The translations under genes and the position numbers were made by a program. Source: Desulfobaccales bacterium (lineage in GTDB: Bacteria > Desulfobacterota > Desulfobaccia > Desulfobaccales > 0-14-0-80-60-11). Taken from it: a DNA stretch of 64,000 nt. The notes below the pieces were generated by a model that saw only the letters and a list, made by a program, of their open reading frames with translations, did no database searches and was not told where the DNA came from. Numbering within the stretch: the first letter of the stretch is position 1; each line of letters opens with the position of its first letter. Shown piece after piece: positions 60,083-64,000 of this stretch. The stretch spans positions 76,950 through 140,949 of the forward strand of contig JBAZPO010000010.1 in the NCBI GenBank assembly GCA_041648175.1, in the 5' to 3' direction.

Positions 60083-61387
60083 TCAACTTGCAGCCTTGGC
60101 GGTGCGGGCCGTCAGATACCGGGACGCCTCCATGGCCGCAGCACCCGCTTCCACGATGCTGTCCACGATATCTTTGGGGCCGGCCGCGGCCCCCGCGACA
60201 AAAACGCCGTCCAGATCGGTCAAAGTCGGGGCCAACTTGGGCTTCACGGTTTTAATGAACTTATCCGACCCGGTGGCCAGGGCGCAAAGGCTCTCGGGAC
60301 TCCAGCCCGGCAGCATCCCTAAGGACAGCACGACCAGGTCGTGCTCAGTCAATTGCACCCCGCCTTCGGCTTCCTGGGATTCATACCGGACCAGAACGTT
60401 GCCGTTATCGCCTCGGTCCAGATAGGCCACCTTGCCTTTGACAAAATTGACCCCCATGGCCTGGGCGTTCTGGAAAAACTGCTCGTAGCCTTTGCCAAAG
60501 GCCCGGATATCCATGTAATAAATGGTGAGATCGGCCAGGGGCAAGGAGCCTGACAGGAGCATGGCCTGCTTGATGGCGTACATGCAGCAGACCCGGGAGC
60601 AATAAGGCACCCCCATGGACTGGTCCCGGGAGCCGGCGCACTGGATAAAGGCGACGTTATCCGGTTCCATACCGTCGGAAGGCCGCAGCGCCCGGTTGTA
60701 AGGGCCGTGGGGGGCCAGCAGCCGCTCCATCTGAAGGGCCGTAATCACATTGGGAATCGTGCCCTGGCCGTACTGGACCTTGTTTGAAAGCGGGGTTAAC
60801 TCGAACCCGGTGGCGATCACCGCGGTGGCGGCCGTCAGGGTAAAATCTTCGGGAACCTGAATGTAGTTGACGGCCTGGGTGGGGCAAATCTTTTCGCAGC
60901 GGCCGCACAGGATACAATTCTCAGGATCGATCAGGGCCTTCTGGGGAATGGCGTTGGAGAAGGGAATGTAAATGGCCTTCCGGGCCGCAAATCCGCCTTG
61001 CTCGGCGTCGGGCACCAGCATAGGACATTGATACTCGCACTGGCGGCAGCCGATACACTTCACTTCGTCCACAAAGCGCGGTTTTTGGCGGATCGAAGCC
61101 GTTAAATCGCTCCCCTGCCGGGTCAAGGATTGCAACTCGCAGTAAGTGAAGATGGTAATGTTGGGGTGGTGGGCCGCAGCCGCCATCTTGGGGGTGGTGA
61201 TGCAGCTGGAGCAATCCAGGGTGGGAAAGACCTTGGAGAGCCTGATCATCTTGCCCCCGATGGAGGCGTCTTTTTCCACCACCGCCACCGAGAAATCCTG
61301 GTCGGCGAGATTGAGAGCGGCCTCTAAGCCGGCGATCCCCCCGCCCAGGACCAGGGCGTCGTAATGCCTATTGTGCTGAACAGCCAT
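60083..61387 (-). CDS. HdrA/QmoA-like flavin iron-sulfur protein
   Basis: 434 aa from ATG 61387. FAD-binding YDALVLGGGIAGLEAALNLADQ; KVFPTLDCSSCITTPKM; an inserted pair of 4Fe-4S motifs (CIGCRQCEYQCP and CILCGRCEKICP) at about 135-200; central AFIQCAGSRDQSMGVPYCSRVCCMYAIKQA; and closing FAD motif VFVAGAAAGPKDIVDSIVEAGAAA. It resembles QmoA more than full HdrA in length, and pairs with the adjacent hdrA as a QmoAB-like heterodimer. Cytoplasmic. Confidence 0.9.
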   Translation of the reverse strand: MAVQHNRHYDALVLGGGIAGLEAALNLADQDFSVAVVEKDASIGGKMIRLSKVFPTLDCSSCITTPKMAAAAHHPNITIFTYCELQSLTRQGSDLTASIRQKPRFVDEVKCIGCRQCEYQCPMLVPDAEQGGFAARKAIYIPFSNAIPQKALIDPENCILCGRCEKICPTQAVNYIQVPEDFTLTAATAVIATGFELTPLSNKVQYGQGTIPNVITALQMERLLAPHGPYNRALRPSDGMEPDNVAFIQCAGSRDQSMGVPYCSRVCCMYAIKQAMLLSGSLPLADLTIYYMDIRAFGKGYEQFFQNAQAMGVNFVKGKVAYLDRGDNGNVLVRYESQEAEGGVQLTEHDLVVLSLGMLPGWSPESLCALATGSDKFIKTVKPKLAPTLTDLDGVFVAGAAAGPKDIVDSIVEAGAAAMEASRYLTARTAKAAS

Positions 61388-61490
61388 ACTTTGCTCCCAG
61401 AGAGCGGATTCGTTGCGACTTTTGCCTAGCAGCCAGGAACCCAGTTGGCCCACGCAGGCTTTTTGCCAGAGCCCGCGGGCTACCAACAAC

Positions 61491-61928
61491 CTAAGCGGCG
61501 CTGGCCGCCGCGGCAGGCTTATCGTTGCCCGGAGGTCCCAACTCCGAGATGAGATCGTTCATCTGCCTGACTTCGTTGAGAAAGGCCCGGGTGCACACCG
61601 TGCAGATGGCCGTGAGGCGAACCCGGCGAATGTCCAGGCCGCGGGCCTTCATGAGCACATAGATGCGGTCAACGCGCTTGGCCAGGGCTTCATAGGCCCC
61701 CTCGTAGGGGCACTCCACGCCGCAGGACATGATAATGATGCCGGCGATGCCTTTGTCGAAGCAGTCCAGATAAAACTTCTCGGGGAAGAGCACCGCCGCC
61801 CGGACCCGCAGGATATAGGTGTTGGCGGGATAACTCTGATGCCCCTGGCCCACAGCGTCAGCCCCGGGATAAGCGCAGCTATCCTCAGCCAGAATCAGTA
61901 TCTTTCCCGCATACTTTTCGGCCGCCAT
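61491..61928 (-). CDS. mvhD: MvhD-family hydrogenase/Hdr iron-sulfur subunit
   Basis: 145 aa. Five conserved cysteines typical of the family: AEDSCAYPGAD, YLDCFDKG, IIMSCGVECPYEGA and AICTVCTRAF, binding a 2Fe-2S cluster. MvhD links electron-input modules (hydrogenase, formate dehydrogenase or others) to HdrA. No hydrogenase genes are next to it, so the electron source is unknown. It starts 12 bp after the tusA stop. Confidence 0.9.
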   Translation of the reverse strand: MAAEKYAGKILILAEDSCAYPGADAVGQGHQSYPANTYILRVRAAVLFPEKFYLDCFDKGIAGIIIMSCGVECPYEGAYEALAKRVDRIYVLMKARGLDIRRVRLTAICTVCTRAFLNEVRQMNDLISELGPPGNDKPAAAASAA

Positions 61929-61940
61929 GAGGCCTCCGGG

Positions 61941-62192
61941 TTACTTTTTCCGGGTGATGAAAATGCGGTCGTAGCCGTCGGCGGCCAAAGCACCTAAAAA
62001 TTCATGGCCCACTTTATTGGCCCAGAGAGGCATATCATTCTTGGTGCCGGGATCGTTAGAGAGCACTTCCAGGACCTCACCGACTTTTACCTTGCCGATG
62101 GCCTTTTTGGCTTCCATGAGCGGTCCCGGGCAGGCGCTGCCCCGGCAATCCACCACGGCCGCGGCTTTAAGCGTAGCAAGATCAATTGCCAT
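61941..62192 (-). CDS. tusA: Sulfurtransferase TusA
   Basis: 83 aa from ATG 62192 preceded by AAAGGAGA; a longer start at 62234 overlaps the sigma-54 promoter and is rejected. VVDCRGSACPGPLMEAKKAIGKV carries the persulfide-accepting Cys of the CPxP motif. The remaining strands (VGEVLEVLSNDPGTKNDMPLWANKVGHEFLGAL) match the TusA fold. First gene of the operon, expected to deliver sulfane sulfur to or from the Hdr-like complex and DsrE. Confidence 0.93.
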   Translation of the reverse strand: MAIDLATLKAAAVVDCRGSACPGPLMEAKKAIGKVKVGEVLEVLSNDPGTKNDMPLWANKVGHEFLGALAADGYDRIFITRKK

Positions 62193-62230
62193 CGTTAATC
62201 TCCTTTGGGGAAATCTTTTTAAAGAAAGAA

Positions 62231-62245
62231 GCAATATCAGTGCCA
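62231..62245 (-). promoter_or_regulatory. Sigma-54 (-24/-12) promoter of the tusA-hdr operon
   Basis: The minus strand reads TGGCACTGATATTGC (62245-62231), matching TGGCAC-N5-TTGC exactly, with ten bases between the GG and GC doublets. Transcription should start near 62220, leaving a leader of about 27 nt with the tusA ribosome-binding site. Confidence 0.88.
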
Positions 62246-62283
62246 GGCGCTAAGGAAACCGGCAGGGTAAATTATCTAATTAA

Positions 62284-62364
62284 TTTAGCAGGTTTTATTG
62301 AAGCGCGCCGATCGCCTAGTTAACGTCTGCTAAATACTATTTAACAAATGTTAATTTCTGTTAA
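62284..62364. promoter_or_regulatory. Candidate enhancer (UAS) cluster upstream of the sigma-54 promoter
   Basis: TTTAGCAG (62284-62291), CTGCTAAA (62327-62334), the palindrome TTAACAAATGTTAA (62341-62354) and CTGTTAA (62358-62364) are variants of one CTGYTAA/TTARCAG half site. They lie 40-120 bp upstream of the -24 box, the usual place for binding of an activator such as that encoded at 54488. Confidence 0.55.
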
Positions 62365-62385
62365 GGCTGGAGGGTGGGAAGAGAT

Positions 62386-62811
62386 TTAGGGCTTCCAGGG
62401 AAGGGGCCCTTGCCCCTGGCAGAGTTCCCGGAGGATAAGCTCCTTGATGGCGTCCCGGCTTAGGCGGTATTCCTGCAGGCTGCCGCCGAAGGGGTCTTGT
62501 ACTGGCCGCTGCATCAGGCGATCACTGTACCCTTGGGGGATGGCCCGCTTCAGAGAATGCTCGGAAAGGTTGACCAGGAGGTGGTAATCCTGAAGATTGA
62601 CCTCGGTAAGGCCTTTGGACCGTAAGCCTTTCGTATCCACGCCGATCTCCGCCAGCACCGCCTTGGTCTCCGGGGCCACCCACCCCAAGGGGTTGAGGCC
62701 GGCGGACGCCGCTTCCCAGCGCTGCCCGCAGAGGTGCCGGGTCAGGGCTTCGGCCATGATGCTGCGGCAAGAGTTCCCCAGGCAGATGAACAGGACCTTC
62801 GGTTTTATCAT
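62386..62811 (-). CDS. Low-molecular-weight protein-tyrosine phosphatase / arsenate reductase-like protein
   Basis: 141 aa from ATG 62811. The P-loop LFICLGNSCRSIMAEAL (CX5R type, C-L-G-N-S-C-R-S) is as in ArsC-type enzymes of the LMW-PTP fold. The general acid Asp is in VQDPFGGSLQEYR. The two extra cysteines needed for thioredoxin-type ArsC are not clearly placed (one Cys in HLCGQ, one in ELCQG), so phosphatase or arsenate reductase cannot be told apart. It is on the same strand as, but upstream of, the sigma-54 promoter and so independent of the hdr operon. Confidence 0.8.
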   Translation of the reverse strand: MIKPKVLFICLGNSCRSIMAEALTRHLCGQRWEAASAGLNPLGWVAPETKAVLAEIGVDTKGLRSKGLTEVNLQDYHLLVNLSEHSLKRAIPQGYSDRLMQRPVQDPFGGSLQEYRLSRDAIKELILRELCQGQGPLPWKP

Positions 62812-62900
62812 GCTCTTTCTCCCTGGCATCCTGGATCAATCGGCTTTACCTTAGACTAAACGCCCATGAACCATAAATGTCTCACCCCACGAATGAAAAT

Positions 62901-62963
62901 CCCCCTGCCCCCCTTTTTCAAAGGGGGGTTCTAAAGTCCCCCTTTGGAAAAGGGGGATTTAGG
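62901..62963. repeat. Palindromic C/G-rich repeat before the last gene
   Basis: CCCCCTTTTTCAAAGGGGGG-type and CCCCCTTTGGAAAAGGGGGATT-type hairpins lie in tandem, a dispersed repeat type in GC-rich bacteria. It occupies the upstream region of the following gene; a reading frame through it from 62877 is not credible. Confidence 0.65.
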
Positions 62964-62987
62964 TTTTCACGGCAAAAAGGAGATGCC

Positions 62988-63890
62988 ATGACCCCGGCGA
63001 TTGCCGCAGTGCTGGACAAGCTTGGCTGGATGCGGGACCAACAAATCTGGCCAAATGGGTTGCGCTACCTGTGGACCGACGCCTTTGGCGTGGTCCTTCT
63101 GGTATCCCTCTACCATGAACTCCAGGATGAGCAGTTCCTGGCAGAGGCCGAATGGGTAGCGGCCGAAGTCCAGCGAGTCCTGGGCCGCCCGCAAGGCATC
63201 CGTATCGGAGAGGCCCCGGACCGGGATGGCCAATACTTCCACTATCTGGGCATGTGGCTCTACGCCCTGGGCCGCCTGGGACAAATCAAGCCGGGCTACC
63301 GCGACCGGGCCCTGGAATTGGTGCGTCAGATTCACCCCCGCTTTGTCATACCGGGGACCGGCGTCTGGTGGAAGATGGCGGAGGACCTGAGCGCCCCGTA
63401 TCCCGGTTATGGCCTGGGGGGCCTGGATCATTTCCATGGCTATGTGGTCTACCGCACCCTGGACGCGAGAGTGCTGGCCGCGGAGATTGCCGAGATGCGG
63501 GAGTTGGTGGAACGGAGCTATCGGTCCATGACGATCGACCAGGACCTGGGAATCGGGATGATGCTTTGGTTCACCCACTTCTTCCCGGATGAGCCCTGGG
63601 CCGTCCTCCAGCGGCAGCGGTGCCTCGACACCCTGGAGACCATGTGGGTCGACCCGCCAGGCTACTTCTGCCGCCATCCGGGTCTGGGCCACGTCAAGTT
63701 CGCGTTCACCAACTACGGCGTCTCTTTGGGCCTCCAGGCCGTGGGAATGCTGCCGGATCGGGTGCAGCGGCTCCACGACTTCTTCCGTACCTACCAGTCC
63801 GGGGATGAATACGATACCGAGGCCATCACCCACGTCATGGCCTGTACCGCCTGGTTCCCCGGGGAGTTTATTCTTGGGGGAAGAGGCTAA
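62988..63890 (+). CDS. Uncharacterised protein, possible (alpha/alpha) toroid fold
   Basis: 300 aa from ATG 62988 with AAAAGGAG upstream. No signal peptide. I do not recognise the family with certainty. The protein is rich in Trp, Tyr, His and acidic residues in repeated helical pairs (LRYLWTDAFGVVLLVSLYHEL, YFHYLGMWLYALGRLGQI, LGGLDHFHGYVVYRTLDARVLAAEIAEMREL, MLWFTHFFPDE), reminiscent of six-hairpin glycosidase-like or lanthionine-cyclase-like toroids. Repeated HFH and FTHFF could be sugar or metal contacts. Start and stop are clear. Confidence 0.75.
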   Translation: MTPAIAAVLDKLGWMRDQQIWPNGLRYLWTDAFGVVLLVSLYHELQDEQFLAEAEWVAAEVQRVLGRPQGIRIGEAPDRDGQYFHYLGMWLYALGRLGQIKPGYRDRALELVRQIHPRFVIPGTGVWWKMAEDLSAPYPGYGLGGLDHFHGYVVYRTLDARVLAAEIAEMRELVERSYRSMTIDQDLGIGMMLWFTHFFPDEPWAVLQRQRCLDTLETMWVDPPGYFCRHPGLGHVKFAFTNYGVSLGLQAVGMLPDRVQRLHDFFRTYQSGDEYDTEAITHVMACTAWFPGEFILGGRG

Positions 63891-63895
63891 GGGCT

Positions 63896-64000
63896 TTTTC
63901 GTAAGTAGCCCTTACTCCCTCCCCCAAACCCCCACCCCCAATCCCTTACAGGGGGTTGGGAGGGGAGTTTGAGGGGAGGGTGGGGGACTCTCGTCCCCCA
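63896..64000. repeat. C/G-rich repeat at the window end
   Basis: Runs of CCCCCAAACCCCCACCCCC are followed by GGGGGTTGGGAGGGGAGTTTGAGGGG, partially complementary, and the element continues past the window. No gene is seen in the last 110 bp. Confidence 0.5.

Overview
The window looks like chromosome of a GC-rich anaerobic or microaerophilic bacterium of the Desulfobacterota (former Deltaproteobacteria, possibly near Desulfobacca/Syntrophobacterales). The evidence is the heterodisulfide-reductase-like cluster with TusA, MvhD and DsrE, the archaeal-type entry into the shikimate pathway, a sigma-54 enhancer-binding protein, and two genes with in-frame TGA at a catalytic cysteine position (probable selenoproteins). 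No rRNA or taxonomic marker is present, so the assignment is inference.

Layout. 1-5.4 kb: tail of an unknown gene, then cyoABCD and cyoE (bo3-type quinol oxidase plus heme o synthase). 5.5-10.6 kb: a REC-cyclase protein bracketed by two inverted copies of a ~105-bp repeat, a large hybrid histidine kinase, and initiator tRNA-Met. 10.8-18.4 kb: minus-strand aromatic operon (ADTH synthase, DHQ synthase II, pheA, aroD, aroE, aroA, then an MFS gene) headed by a Phe/Tyr-rich leader peptide and an intrinsic terminator, i.e. a classical transcription attenuator. 18.5-19.6 kb: a DUF3786 gene and tmRNA (ssrA).

19.6-37.4 kb is accessory DNA inserted at the 3' end of ssrA. Three att-like copies of the tmRNA T-arm (19566, 33635, 37374) delimit two adjacent islands. 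Island A carries a tyrosine integrase, an excisionase-like gene, a truncated group II intron, a processive glycosyltransferase, a NarL/NarX-type two-component system, a very large beta-propeller/autotransporter surface protein and a decayed TPR gene. Island B carries a fluoride riboswitch followed by a cation/proton antiporter, UspA and an MFS transporter, and ends with an integrase relic.

37.7-47.1 kb: thioredoxin reductase-like protein, an RND efflux operon (OMF, adaptor, pump), an NADH:rubredoxin-type flavoprotein and a DUF5661 protein. 47.1-49.8 kb: an exported MsrA with TGA at the catalytic position, a DsrE-family gene with an in-frame TAG, a DUF5320 protein and a Cache-like lipoprotein. 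49.8-53.4 kb: Mla-type lipid transport operon (MlaB-E fusion, MlaF, MlaD, auxiliary lipoprotein). 53.4-55.9 kb: PrmA-like methyltransferase, a TusA-like protein without its cysteine, and a PAS sigma-54 activator.

56-62.8 kb: minus-strand sulfur/electron-transfer operon tusA-mvhD-hdrA-hdrA-wHTH-hdrC-hdrB-dsrE, preceded by a textbook sigma-54 -24/-12 promoter and a cluster of CTGYTAA-type repeats that could be the enhancer. The last gene contains an in-frame TGA. The window closes with a phosphatase/ArsC-like gene and an unrecognised 300-aa protein.
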